DNA of 16,192 bases from an uncultured Clostridium sp. (GTDB lineage Bacteria > Bacillota > Clostridia > TANB77 > CAG-508). The position numbers and the translations under genes are program-made. Where the stretch lies: the NCBI GenBank assembly GCA_946496115.1, contig CAMMFK010000031.1, forward strand, positions 1 through 16,192, written 5' to 3'. The notes under the pieces were generated by a model, which worked only from the letters and a program-made list of their open reading frames with translations, was not told the origin of the DNA and searched no databases. Positions 1 to 7,277 of this stretch are shown piece by piece (the first letter of the stretch is position 1; every line of letters begins with the position of its first letter).

Positions 1-263
1 TTTAAAGCTTTTTTTAATTCATATTTTTTATTTTTTCTTCTTTTTAACTCTTCTTCTGATAGTCCCAAGTCATAAAGGTTTACTTTTGTTATTTCATCCA
101 TTCTTTTCTTAACAAAATTCATCATCATATCTAAAGTGTATGTTTTATCATCAACAACAACTTGTTCTTCTGCTTTAGCATCTTGATTTTTCTTTATGTA
201 TCTTAGCACTAAGTAACCTGCTAAAACTATAATTGCTAAAATTAATATTATATTAAGAAACAT
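1..263 (-). CDS. Membrane-anchored small protein, partial (C-terminus beyond left edge)
   Basis: The open frame starts with ATG at 263 and runs off the left edge, giving 87 complete residues. A GGAAGGAG ribosome binding site sits 7 bases before the start. Residues 2-21 are a hydrophobic segment (starts MFLNIILILAIIVLAG), followed by a basic, charged part with KAEEQVVVDD and a Lys/Arg-rich stretch near residues 70-87. This suggests a single N-terminal membrane anchor with a cytoplasmic tail. It is the last visible gene of the minus-strand pilus-like run, 35 bases after the ParA-like gene, so it is probably co-transcribed. I do not recognise the family. A role in the pilus/secretion machine is inferred only from position; a CpaF/TadB-type gene might follow but is not visible. 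Confidence 0.7.
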   Translation of the reverse strand, partial: MFLNIILILAIIVLAGYLVLRYIKKNQDAKAEEQVVVDDKTYTLDMMMNFVKKRMDEITKVNLYDLGLSEEELKRRKNKKYELKKAL

Positions 264-298
264 AGCTTGCTCCTTCCTTTATTCTATCATTAGATTTC

Positions 299-1138
299 TT
301 ATAATAAGCCATTCATTTTTTCTTGCATTTTATATTCTAAACTATTACTTGTTTGTCTTAATTGTTTTATAAAATATGTGTCCTTATTATCATAACCGAC
401 TAATCTTTGAACTTTAAGAAAATAATCTATTATCTTTCCTTCTGAGCAATCATCAGCTAGCAATATATTGTATGGAACCACAATTGGTATATTTTTCTCT
501 TTCAAATATCTAGCAACATTTTTGTTTGAGTACTTAGAATTAGGATTATACTTTCCAAGCATAATTATAACATTATTTTTTGTATAAAACTCATTAGTAG
601 TTTTAAGTTTCAAAAAATTATTTATTGACATCATATTTTGATTTAAACTTAAAACTATTAAATCTGAGATATTGAGTATCTTATCTTTACTTTCTTTTGG
701 CATTTTTTTGCTTAAATCCACTAGGACAATGTCATAAGTTTGATTTGCTAAATCAATTATCTGTGAGAAATAATTTGAAATATTCATATACTCTTTAAAA
801 TCTACAGTCTTTGGTCCTTGTAAAATGTCTAATCTATCTTTTAATACCGGCTTAGTATAACTTCTTATAGTGTCTCCTGATGCTCTATTACTAGCACAAG
901 TTCTAACTAACCCCTCTAGTCCGTTTGATACATCCATAACATTCGCTTTAGCAAAAAGACCTGTATTTCTGTTATTAGAATTCCAAAAACAATTTTCTAA
1001 AGTTTTGTCTATAAACTCTGTTGAAAAAAGCAATATTTTATAATTATGCTCAATAGCCATAGCTGTCGCTATGGCTGAAACAGATATAGATTGTCCCGTT
1101 TCTTTCATTTCCTCACTTATAAATGTAATTATAGACAT
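299..1138 (-). CDS. ParA/CpaE-like protein with degenerate Walker A loop
   Basis: This 279-residue protein has the layout of a ParA/MinD-type P-loop protein. There is a first strand (IITFIS), a loop at residues 12-19 reading KETGQSIS, a helix with alternating small residues, a second strand KILLFST (about 34-40), and a Walker B-like strand YDIVLVDLS ending in Asp141. Family members normally have KGGVGKT in the loop. Here the signature Lys12 is kept, but the Gly-Lys-Thr that binds phosphate is replaced by Gln-Ser-Ile, so ATP hydrolysis looks doubtful. CpaE-type proteins of Tad pilus loci are divergent ParA relatives involved in positioning the machine, and the SAF/CpaB-like gene upstream fits that. 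An AAAGG site precedes the ATG by 7 bases, directly after the stop of the upstream gene, so translation is likely coupled. Family level is moderately sure; function is inferred. Confidence 0.7.
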   Translation of the reverse strand: MSIITFISEEMKETGQSISVSAIATAMAIEHNYKILLFSTEFIDKTLENCFWNSNNRNTGLFAKANVMDVSNGLEGLVRTCASNRASGDTIRSYTKPVLKDRLDILQGPKTVDFKEYMNISNYFSQIIDLANQTYDIVLVDLSKKMPKESKDKILNISDLIVLSLNQNMMSINNFLKLKTTNEFYTKNNVIIMLGKYNPNSKYSNKNVARYLKEKNIPIVVPYNILLADDCSEGKIIDYFLKVQRLVGYDNKDTYFIKQLRQTSNSLEYKMQEKMNGLL

Positions 1139-1150
1139 TTCATTACCTTT

Positions 1151-1831
1151 CTATTTTTTTCTAATAACTTTTCTAATATCACTTTGTAAAACGTTTCCCT
1201 CTAAAATCAATGAAACTAAATATTCCATACTATCTTTGTAGGTTGAAGAATAATTTTTTACATTGACTTGTTTAATAAGTTGATTGGTAAGAGTTGCATT
1301 TCTATCTTGATCTGTATCAGGAAATTCAACCTTTTCTTCGCTCCATCTGACTGGAAAAGTTTCTAATAGATGATTTAAATATTCATCATGTTTGTTATTT
1401 ATATCTGATGAAAAAATCATTTTTGTCATATTAACTTCTCCTCTTAATGTAGCTAATATTTCTATACTTTTTTGTAATTCAAATTCATCATAAGACGTAC
1501 AATAAAATACTTTTTTCGAATTTGGTACCATAAAAGTATTAAATGTTTGAGGATTATCAGTATCAATAATTACATAGTCATAATTTAAGTTTGGCGTTCT
1601 TAGATAATTACAAATTTGCATTAAATTCATAAAACCTATTGCAACATCTATTCCATCATACTCACTAACATATATAGGAGTAGATGATACCTTTGGTACA
1701 ATATATCTAAGTCTTTGCATTATTGTACTATCTACTAATAATACACTTCTGTTAAGTTTTGTAATGATTTTTGCTACATTTAGTAACAAATCCTTTTTAT
1801 CATTTACTCCTATAAAGCCTATTTGTTCCAC
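1151..1831 (-). CDS. Second ParA/CpaE-like protein, Walker A lost
   Basis: This 226-residue protein also has a ParA/MinD-like skeleton: strand IGFIGV, strand SVLLVDS (about 29-35, with the A'-type Asp34), and Walker B-like YDYVIIDTD with Asp90. The place where KGGVGKT should be reads VNDKKDLLLNVA (residues 9-20), with no glycine loop and no Thr/Ser after Lys, so it is probably a non-hydrolysing relative. The start is GTG at 1831, with AAAGGA about 8 bases upstream; no ATG lies in frame nearby. It ends 12 bases before the other ParA-like gene, so the two probably act as a pair. Pfam-level assignment is by eye; the alternative is a divergent P-loop fold with no enzymatic role. Confidence 0.65.
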   Translation of the reverse strand: MEQIGFIGVNDKKDLLLNVAKIITKLNRSVLLVDSTIMQRLRYIVPKVSSTPIYVSEYDGIDVAIGFMNLMQICNYLRTPNLNYDYVIIDTDNPQTFNTFMVPNSKKVFYCTSYDEFELQKSIEILATLRGEVNMTKMIFSSDINNKHDEYLNHLLETFPVRWSEEKVEFPDTDQDRNATLTNQLIKQVNVKNYSSTYKDSMEYLVSLILEGNVLQSDIRKVIRKK

Positions 1832-1863
1832 AGTATGTTTCCTTTCATCTTATTTTCATATTT

Positions 1864-2802
1864 TTATTGCATAGAGTCTAAATAGCTTTGTCTAGCATCT
1901 TGTGCATTACTTGCTTCTTCTGTAGTTCCTGACGCTACTGAATCTGCCCTATCATCTGGCTCTATTGAATTTAATTCATTGTTAACATTATCTCTATTTG
2001 TTCTATATGCATTATTATTAAATCTATTAATTAATTCTTGTTTAGCTTCTGCAACAACATTTGGATCATTATTAATTAAGTTTTGTACTTCCCCATTAGG
2101 AACGTATGTTGTAATAGCTCCAGATTGCATTCCTGGTTCCACATATTCAGTTAAATATAGTATACTTCCTTCCATAATATACGCTTCAACAATTGCATTA
2201 CTCATCATTAATATCTCCGATTCTGAAAGTTCTAATGATATAGTATTTAATGATGGAATTCCTCCTTGGTCAAGTACTGTCACTTTTTTCTTTGAAACTA
2301 CAATATAGTTTGTCCCATCCGGCATTCTCAATCTAACATCAACAGTATCTCCAGTTTCTATGTCTGCTGGTAATGTAATCATGTTATATTGTTCTATTCT
2401 AACATCATCTGTATTAATATTATCAGATGTAGTCACCATATTTGTAGTTAATATCGTGTTTGCATTAATATCTATTTTGGCAACTATCTCATGTTCGTTT
2501 CCCTCTTCATCATATAATAACGAGTTAAATGCTGAAGCTGTTAAAGCATCACTTGGTGCAACATTTGCATCTGCTCCTACAGTAGTAAACATTTGTTGGG
2601 TAAGTACTGTGCCTGACTGTACAGTTGTATTTAATACGTAAACATCTTTTTGAGCATCTAGCCTTGCTTGCTCTTCTCCTCTCATTCTCATTAAAATCAC
2701 TATTAAAACAATTATTCCTATTAAGCCAATTAACCCAGCTATGACTAATCCTTTTATAAAAGAATTTCGTGCTTTTCTTTCCAACGGATTCATTGTTGCC
2801 AT
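1864..2802 (-). CDS. SAF-domain/CpaB-like pilus assembly protein
   Basis: This 312-residue protein begins with a short basic cytoplasmic tail (NPLERKARNSFIK), one membrane segment at about residues 17-39, then an extracytoplasmic region. Residues about 53-130 read like a SAF domain of the CpaB/RcpC type (YVLNTTVQSGTVLTQQMF, then INANTILTTNMV). They are followed by the second characteristic block, YNMITLPADIETGDTVDVRL and VSKKKVTVLD. The tail from about 235 is Asn/Asp-rich and looks disordered. CpaB/RcpC proteins link the secretin or cell envelope to the Tad/Flp pilus machine; in Gram-positives, which lack an outer membrane, the homolog is assumed to sit at the cell wall. The AAGGAGG site is 8 bases from ATG. 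It lies 32 bases before the GTG of the ParA-like gene, so it is probably the head of that operon. Confidence 0.75.
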   Translation of the reverse strand: MATMNPLERKARNSFIKGLVIAGLIGLIGIIVLIVILMRMRGEEQARLDAQKDVYVLNTTVQSGTVLTQQMFTTVGADANVAPSDALTASAFNSLLYDEEGNEHEIVAKIDINANTILTTNMVTTSDNINTDDVRIEQYNMITLPADIETGDTVDVRLRMPDGTNYIVVSKKKVTVLDQGGIPSLNTISLELSESEILMMSNAIVEAYIMEGSILYLTEYVEPGMQSGAITTYVPNGEVQNLINNDPNVVAEAKQELINRFNNNAYRTNRDNVNNELNSIEPDDRADSVASGTTEEASNAQDARQSYLDSMQ

Positions 2803-2829
2803 TGATAATTCCTCCTTAATATCATATTC

Positions 2830-2858
2830 TTTATAATTTTATAACAATCCTCTTTCAA
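2830..2858 (-). promoter_or_regulatory. Candidate sigma-A promoter for the CpaB-like operon
   Basis: On the minus strand TTGAAA (2858-2853) is followed after 17 bases by TATAAA (2835-2830), predicting a start near 2823 and a leader of about 20 bases before the AAGGAGG of the CpaB-like gene. AT-rich sequence yields chance matches, so this is a proposal from spacing and position. Confidence 0.45.
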
Positions 2859-2916
2859 AAACAATATTCTGCAATATTATTACTTTTTTTTAATCTTTTT
2901 GTAATATTTGTAATAT

Positions 2917-4047
2917 TTATTGTTCTAGCTTATATGGATTATCCGATTTTCCTTCTCCGGAAATAATTTGTATATTTCTGCTTATTGTAACAACAGGTAA
3001 TAGAGCATGAGTCTCACTATATCTTGTTTGATCAGAATCAAATAATTTGCTTCCTCCTATAATAGCATTATTTTCCACATCTAGCGTTGAAATATAGTAA
3101 GATATTCCATTTTCATTATTAGAAATTGCTCTAGAAGCCAACCAAAAAGTTTGATTTGGTAATAATTCTTTGTAAATATCATCTAATTCTAGATTACCTT
3201 GATAAAAAGAATTTGTTGTTTCTATTCTATTTGCTAAACTGCTTCCCATAAAGAGTTCAATTTGACTACTGTTAGATATATTCTGTGTTACTATATTAGG
3301 ATAATAAACCCCTTCATACATTTTTTTACTAGCATAATTATCTCCTCTTAAGCTTCCTATGTTATTTGTTATTTTTTGAATATCTTCAATATTAAGTGCT
3401 CTAGCACTCGCTTTATAATCTTCATTAGAAAATAATGTGTCGGCAATATCATTTAAAATTTTTACTGCATTATTGTAACCATTTTCGCCCTCAAGAGTAA
3501 GCATATATGTTGATAAATTTTCAGGTATTATAGCAATTTCATTTTTTATCTCATCAACATAAAAAACTCTCCACTTTATTTCATCACCACTAAAAACTGA
3601 ATAAATTGCTCTTTCACCTGTTCCAGTATATTTTCCATCTGAAATATACTGGCTTGTCTCAACATTATATGCCACATAGTCTCCAACTTTTAAGCCTGCA
3701 TTTTTAGCATCCATGTTCCAAATATTTGAAACTTTTATTTCGTATCCTCCTTTAGTCGTTTGTAGTACAGCCTTTTCAATATTTTCTTCATCTATTACTT
3801 GTCCGAAATTTTTTAAAATTCCTATTAGTTGTTCATAATTCTGTGGTGGGTTTTCTGATAATTGATTTTTAATTTCTTCTTCGATTGATAGCTGTTCTGT
3901 TTCTGCCTTTTTATCTCTTGCCAAATTTAGAGCATCATTATCTTTTTCGTTTATTCCTATAAAAACGACCGAAAAAATCATTAAAACTACGACAGTAATA
4001 ACAAGCGATGTCAATGTAATACCATTTTCTTTATATACTTTTTTCAT
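2917..4047 (-). CDS. Prepilin-like anchored surface protein
   Basis: The 376-residue product starts MKKVYKENGITLTSLVIT, which resembles a type IV prepilin leader: short basic tail, Gly9, then a hydrophobic helix to about residue 28. The usual Glu at position +5 after the cleavage Gly is Ser here, a variant known to me from clostridial proteins of this style, so processing is uncertain. Residues 30-70 are charged and probably helical. The remainder is a large ectodomain containing GDEIKWRVFYVDEIKNEI and a closing stretch ALLPVVTISRNI, then SGEGKSDNPYKL. That ending resembles DUF6273-like surface domains of gut Clostridia (by eye). AGGAGG lies 5 bases from ATG. It sits between VanZ and the CpaB-like gene, so it is a candidate minor pilin or exported protein of the locus. 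Confidence 0.65.
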   Translation of the reverse strand: MKKVYKENGITLTSLVITVVVLMIFSVVFIGINEKDNDALNLARDKKAETEQLSIEEEIKNQLSENPPQNYEQLIGILKNFGQVIDEENIEKAVLQTTKGGYEIKVSNIWNMDAKNAGLKVGDYVAYNVETSQYISDGKYTGTGERAIYSVFSGDEIKWRVFYVDEIKNEIAIIPENLSTYMLTLEGENGYNNAVKILNDIADTLFSNEDYKASARALNIEDIQKITNNIGSLRGDNYASKKMYEGVYYPNIVTQNISNSSQIELFMGSSLANRIETTNSFYQGNLELDDIYKELLPNQTFWLASRAISNNENGISYYISTLDVENNAIIGGSKLFDSDQTRYSETHALLPVVTISRNIQIISGEGKSDNPYKLEQ

Positions 4048-4069
4048 ATTTCCTCCTATGTTCGGTTTT

Positions 4070-4098
4070 ATTTTATATCAATTTTATTTTTTTTTCAA
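4070..4098 (-). promoter_or_regulatory. Candidate promoter for the prepilin-like gene
   Basis: Minus-strand TTGAAA (4098-4093), 17 bases, then TAAAAT (4075-4070) lie 23 bases before the start codon of the prepilin-like gene. The 84-base gap is almost pure A/T, so the match could be chance. Confidence 0.35.
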
Positions 4099-4131
4099 TT
4101 ATTATTTTATTTTTTTATATAATTTTTTATT

Positions 4132-4608
4132 TTAACAATTTAACTTTTTATTATTCTTGGTCATTTCATACATTTTTATAATAAGTAATACAATTAATAT
4201 TCCAAATACAACTCCTAAAGTGTCTATAGCAACATCATTTATGCTAGCATGTCTTTCAAAAGAAAAACTTTGATGAAATTCATCAGTGATTGCGTATACA
4301 ATTCCCCATATTGTTGTTATGACAACTTGCCACTTTAGTTTCATTTTAAAAGTAAGAAGAAATGAAATAGACCATATTCCTAGTAAAGAATATATACCAA
4401 AATGAGCTAGTTTTCTTATTATTCTTTCACCTACATCTATAAAATTTTCTTTATTTTTTTGTATATTAAATACATCTGCAATTTTTATAATTATACTTTT
4501 ACTTAAGTTTCCAGATTCTTCACCATTTTGTGATGAAAACCCAAAAATCATTAACGAATTAATTATTATTAAAATTAAAAATATTATTCTTAATATATTT
4601 GTTTTCAT
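4132..4608 (-). CDS. VanZ-family membrane protein
   Basis: This 158-residue protein carries the hallmarks of the VanZ-like family: N-terminal membrane helix (6-23), FSSQNGEES (24-32), RKLAHFGIYSLLG (65-77), and the signature DEFHQSFSFERHASINDVAIDT (about 109-130). It has four hydrophobic segments in all. VanZ of Enterococcus raises teicoplanin resistance by an unknown mechanism; most relatives, including this one, have no proven function and are probably linked to envelope biology. The GAGG-type site lies 6 bases from ATG. A strong candidate promoter at 4810-4838 would make a leader of about 195 bases that includes the whole palindromic element at 4626-4809. It is followed by the pilus-like genes on the same strand, but a separate promoter candidate there argues against obligate co-transcription. 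Confidence 0.85.
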   Translation of the reverse strand: MKTNILRIIFLILIIINSLMIFGFSSQNGEESGNLSKSIIIKIADVFNIQKNKENFIDVGERIIRKLAHFGIYSLLGIWSISFLLTFKMKLKWQVVITTIWGIVYAITDEFHQSFSFERHASINDVAIDTLGVVFGILIVLLIIKMYEMTKNNKKLNC

Positions 4609-4625
4609 TTTTTACCTCAAATAAA

Positions 4626-4809
4626 GTTACTATTCACTGATTAAATAATTTACTCAACTTCAATATACATTCTTTCACATTTCGCTTCGCGGGTCGCTAT
4701 ACGCTCCAACTCGCACGTTACGCTCCGCTCCTACGTCGCCTCTGCTCACTTGAAATGCTCAAGAACATATATTGAAGTTAAGAATTAAAACAGAACAGTG
4801 AATAGTAAC
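4626..4809. repeat. Palindromic element, copy A (full, with GC-rich core)
   Basis: A 14-bp perfect inverted repeat, GTTACTATTCACTG (4626-4639) and its complement (4796-4809), encloses a 16/16-base spacer pair and an inner inverted repeat. The inner arms are AACTT plus CAATATACATTCT (4656-4673) and AGAACATATATTG plus AAGTT (4762-4779), with two internal mismatches. Between the arms is an 88-base core, over half G/C by hand count, far above the surroundings, rich in CGCTCCGCTC-like words. No open reading frame of note and no transposase. The core and arms recur at 10249-10393, and the arms alone at 5877-5902. It is probably a non-autonomous dispersed element or structured RNA; no named family is recognised. 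Confidence 0.8.
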
Positions 4810-4838
4810 ATTATAATTGATACAAATTCAACTTTCAA
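4810..4838 (-). promoter_or_regulatory. Strong candidate promoter for the VanZ gene
   Basis: Minus-strand TTGAAA (4838-4833), a 17-base spacer and a perfect TATAAT (4815-4810). The predicted start, near 4803, falls within the outer inverted repeat of element A, so the transcript would begin with the element. Confidence 0.55.
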
Positions 4839-4869
4839 TAGCAAAACTCTTTATTTTTTAAGTTTTTTA

Positions 4870-4878
4870 TGCTATAAT
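4870..4878 (+). promoter_or_regulatory. Extended -10 promoter for the SPFH gene
   Basis: TGCTATAAT is an extended -10 with a perfect TATAAT (4873-4878). The -35 region 17 bases upstream (TTTATT) is weak, as is usual for extended -10 promoters. The predicted start is near 4885, giving a leader of about 45 bases. Confidence 0.5.
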
Positions 4879-4888
4879 TATATTAGCG

Positions 4889-4911
4889 TTATGATTAATG
4901 CAAAATCATAA
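4889..4911 (+). other. Leader hairpin or operator-like inverted repeat before the SPFH gene
   Basis: TTATGATT (4889-4896) and AATCATAA (4904-4911) are perfect complements separated by 7 bases. They lie between the predicted transcription start and the TAGGAGG ribosome binding site (4918-4924). They could form a small mRNA hairpin or bind a dimeric regulator; neither is shown. Confidence 0.45.
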
Positions 4912-4929
4912 TAATTTTAGGAGGTTTTT

Positions 4930-5853
4930 ATGTGGATTTTAATCATACTACTAATTATTCTAATAGTTTTAGCTATAATGAGTATTAAAATTGTTAGACA
5001 ATCTGAGGTGTATATTATAGAAAGACTTGGTAAATTTCATAAGATAGCTGATGCTGGTCTTACTATTATAATACCATTTATTGATCATGTACGTAGTATT
5101 GTTAGTTTAAAGCAACAAACTATGGATATTCCACCTCAAGATGTAATTACTAAAGATAATGTTACTATTACTATAGATACAGTCGTTTTTTACAGAATTT
5201 TAGAACCTGCTAAGGCAGTATATGAAATTCAAAGTTTAAAAAAAGGTATTGAATATCTTTCTGTTACAACAATTCGTGATATTGTTGGTAAAATGGATTT
5301 AGATTCAACCTTTACTTCTAGAGATGCAATCAATGACAAATTGAGAGCTATACTTGACGAAGCAACTGATAGATGGGGATGTAAAATAGACAGAGTTGAA
5401 ATTCAAGATATTACTCCTCCACCAGATGTAAAAGATGCTATGGAAAAACAAATGAATGCAGAAAGAAATAAAAGAGCTTCTATTCTTGAAGCTGAAGGTG
5501 AAAGACAAGCCGCAGTTTTAAAAGCTCAAGGTGAAAAAGAAGCTGCAATTCTTCAAGCAGAAGCTGATAAAGAAGCCAAAATAAGAAGAGCTGCTGGTGA
5601 AGCTGAAGCCATAAGAAAAGTAGCAGAGGCTAAAGCTGATGAAGTAAAACTTGTTTATGGTGCTATGATGAAGGCTAACCCTGATGAAAAATTAGTTCAA
5701 TTAAAATCTTTAGAAGCTTTAAAAGATGTATCTAAAGGTGAAGCTAACAAAGTCTTCATACCTTTTGAAGCAACAGGGGCCCTTAGTGCAATTGGTGCAG
5801 CAGCTGATATGCTTAATGAAAAAAGTGAAAATAAGCATGAGGATCAAAAATAA
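4930..5853 (+). CDS. SPFH/band-7 (stomatin-like) membrane protein
   Basis: This 307-residue protein has an N-terminal membrane helix (3-21), then a complete SPFH/band-7 domain: SEVYIIERLGKFHKIADAGL (25-44), IIPFIDHVRSIVSLKQQTM, DVITKDNVTITIDTVVFYRI. A long Ala/Glu/Lys helix follows at about 170-240, with repeated EAEGE, AQGEKEAAILQAEADKEAK and AAGEAEAIRK units typical of coiled coil. This is the QmcA/stomatin-type layout. Such proteins oligomerise at the membrane and are thought to organise lipid microdomains and membrane-protein turnover. AGGAGG is 5 bases from ATG. The frequent neighbour NfeD is absent on both sides. It is divergent from the VanZ gene and is followed directly by palindromic element B. 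Confidence 0.9.
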   Translation: MWILIILLIILIVLAIMSIKIVRQSEVYIIERLGKFHKIADAGLTIIIPFIDHVRSIVSLKQQTMDIPPQDVITKDNVTITIDTVVFYRILEPAKAVYEIQSLKKGIEYLSVTTIRDIVGKMDLDSTFTSRDAINDKLRAILDEATDRWGCKIDRVEIQDITPPPDVKDAMEKQMNAERNKRASILEAEGERQAAVLKAQGEKEAAILQAEADKEAKIRRAAGEAEAIRKVAEAKADEVKLVYGAMMKANPDEKLVQLKSLEALKDVSKGEANKVFIPFEATGALSAIGAAADMLNEKSENKHEDQK

Positions 5854-5867
5854 GTAATTATTAATTA

Positions 5868-5911
5868 CTAAAACCACAATATACATTCTAGAACATATAT
5901 TGTGGTTTTAG
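5868..5911. repeat. Palindromic element, copy B (arms only), possible bidirectional terminator
   Basis: Two 22-base arms abut with no loop: 5868-5889 ends with CAATATACATTCT and 5890-5911 begins with AGAACATATATTG. They are the same arms as in copies A and C but without the GC-rich core. The outer extension CTAAAACCA pairs with TGGTTTTAG. It sits between the convergent SPFH and rarA genes, so it may stop transcription from both sides, although no clean U-run follows on either strand. Confidence 0.75.
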
Positions 5912-5935
5912 CTTTATATATTAATTAGATTGCAA

Positions 5936-7198
5936 CTACTTTTTTTGATAATTACTTGTATCTACATTTTCATCAGGAATATAATATTTTGTTCCTAACA
6001 TTTTATCAGGCAAGTATTGTTGTTCCACATAATGTCCTGGATAATCGTGTGGATATTTGTAGCCAACATGGTATCCTTCTTTTTTCATATCTTCTACTGG
6101 TGCATTTCTTATATGCATTGGTATAGTTCCAGTATCTTTATTTTTTACATCTTCTAAAGCTGAATTTATTGCATTATATGATGCATTAGATTTTTTAGAT
6201 GTTGCGACATATACAGCGGCTTCAGCTAATATTATTCGTGCTTCAGGCATTCCTATCATATGTACTGCTTGCATTGCTGAATTTGCAACAACTAGTGCCA
6301 TTGGATTTGCCATACCTACATCTTCTGATGCACAAATTACTATTCTTCTTGCTAAAAACATAGGATCTTCCCCAGCATTTAATGCTCTTGCTAGATAGAA
6401 TATTGCAGCATCTGGGTCAGTTCCCCTCATTGATTTTATAAAAGCACTTATATTGTCATAATGTGAATCTCCACTTTTATCAAACACCGCTTTTCTTGTT
6501 TGAACACATTCTTTTGCCACTTCATCTGTAATGTGTATAAATCCATCGGTGTCAAACGGTGTTGTAAGTACTGCTACCTCTAAGCCATTTAGTGCAGTTC
6601 TTACATCTCCATTAGCTGTTTCTGCAATTTTTTCTAATGTTGAATCTTCTATTTTTATATTATATTTTTTTAAGCCTTTTTCACTGTCTATAGCTCTTTT
6701 TAAAATAGTAAATACATTTTCTATTGTAAGTTCATGTAATCTAAATACCATACTTCTGGAAATCAAAGCCTTATTTACTTCAAAATATGGATTTTCCGTT
6801 GTAGCACCAATAAGTATAACTGTGCCTTTTTCTACATATGGTAAAAGTGCATCTTGTTGAAGTTTGTTAAATCTATGAATTTCATCTATGAATAATATAC
6901 ATTTTCCACTAGGGTTAAGAAGCATATTTTGTGCTTCTGTTATTGCATCTTTTATATCCCCCACACCTGCTGTCACTGCATTTAGCTTTATAAATTTATA
7001 TTTTGTTGTATTACTTATAACTCTTGCTAAAGAAGTTTTTCCACAACCAGGTGGTCCCCAAAGTATTATTGAGCTTAGCCTATCTGCTTTTATTGTTCTA
7101 TATAGTATTTTATCTTTTCCCAATATGTCTTCTTGACCAACATATTCATCTAAAGTTTGTGGCATCATTCTATATGCCAATGGTTCAAGCATATCCAT
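5936..7198 (-). CDS. rarA: Replication-associated recombination AAA+ ATPase RarA (MgsA/YcaJ)
   Basis: This 420-residue product contains Walker A GPPGCGKTS (48-56), Walker B ILFIDEIHRF (101-110), sensor-1 GATTENP (131-137) and a putative arginine finger in LISRSM (145-150). The C-terminal part has the RarA-specific tetramerisation region: RGTDPDAAIFYLARALNAGE, ASEDVGMANP, and NAPVEDMKKEGYHVGYKYPHD written here in two parts (NAPVEDMKKEG, YHVGYKYPHD). RarA acts at stalled replication forks, related in structure to clamp-loader subunits. The length matches the family. AGGAG lies 6 bases before the ATG. It follows ruvA on the same strand after 79 bases, in the place where ruvB often sits, so both are likely one operon. 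Its 3' end faces element B. Confidence 0.95.
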   Translation of the reverse strand: MDMLEPLAYRMMPQTLDEYVGQEDILGKDKILYRTIKADRLSSIILWGPPGCGKTSLARVISNTTKYKFIKLNAVTAGVGDIKDAITEAQNMLLNPSGKCILFIDEIHRFNKLQQDALLPYVEKGTVILIGATTENPYFEVNKALISRSMVFRLHELTIENVFTILKRAIDSEKGLKKYNIKIEDSTLEKIAETANGDVRTALNGLEVAVLTTPFDTDGFIHITDEVAKECVQTRKAVFDKSGDSHYDNISAFIKSMRGTDPDAAIFYLARALNAGEDPMFLARRIVICASEDVGMANPMALVVANSAMQAVHMIGMPEARIILAEAAVYVATSKKSNASYNAINSALEDVKNKDTGTIPMHIRNAPVEDMKKEGYHVGYKYPHDYPGHYVEQQYLPDKMLGTKYYIPDENVDTSNYQKK

Positions 7199-7277
7199 AT
7201 CCTACTCCTTTTTAGTATTTTTTAATTAATCATACATATGTTTTTTTTATATTTACTTTTATTTATATTTTCAAGCT

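Noticed and set aside
1979..2641. Plus-strand open frames opposite the CpaB-like gene
   Set aside because: They overlap a convincing minus-strand gene, have no ribosome binding sites and show no family motifs; they are antisense shadows.
4656..4779. CRISPR or integron attC site at the palindromic elements
   Set aside because: The repeats are not regularly spaced with unique spacers, there are no cas or integrase genes, and the attC core motifs are not in the right order.
5868..5911. Ordinary intrinsic terminator as the sole explanation of element B
   Set aside because: The same arms occur in divergent and tandem gaps around long cores, and B lacks a clean U-run, so termination can be only part of its role.
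6531..7215. Plus-strand open frames opposite rarA
   Set aside because: They mirror the RarA coding sequence, whose motifs are unambiguous.
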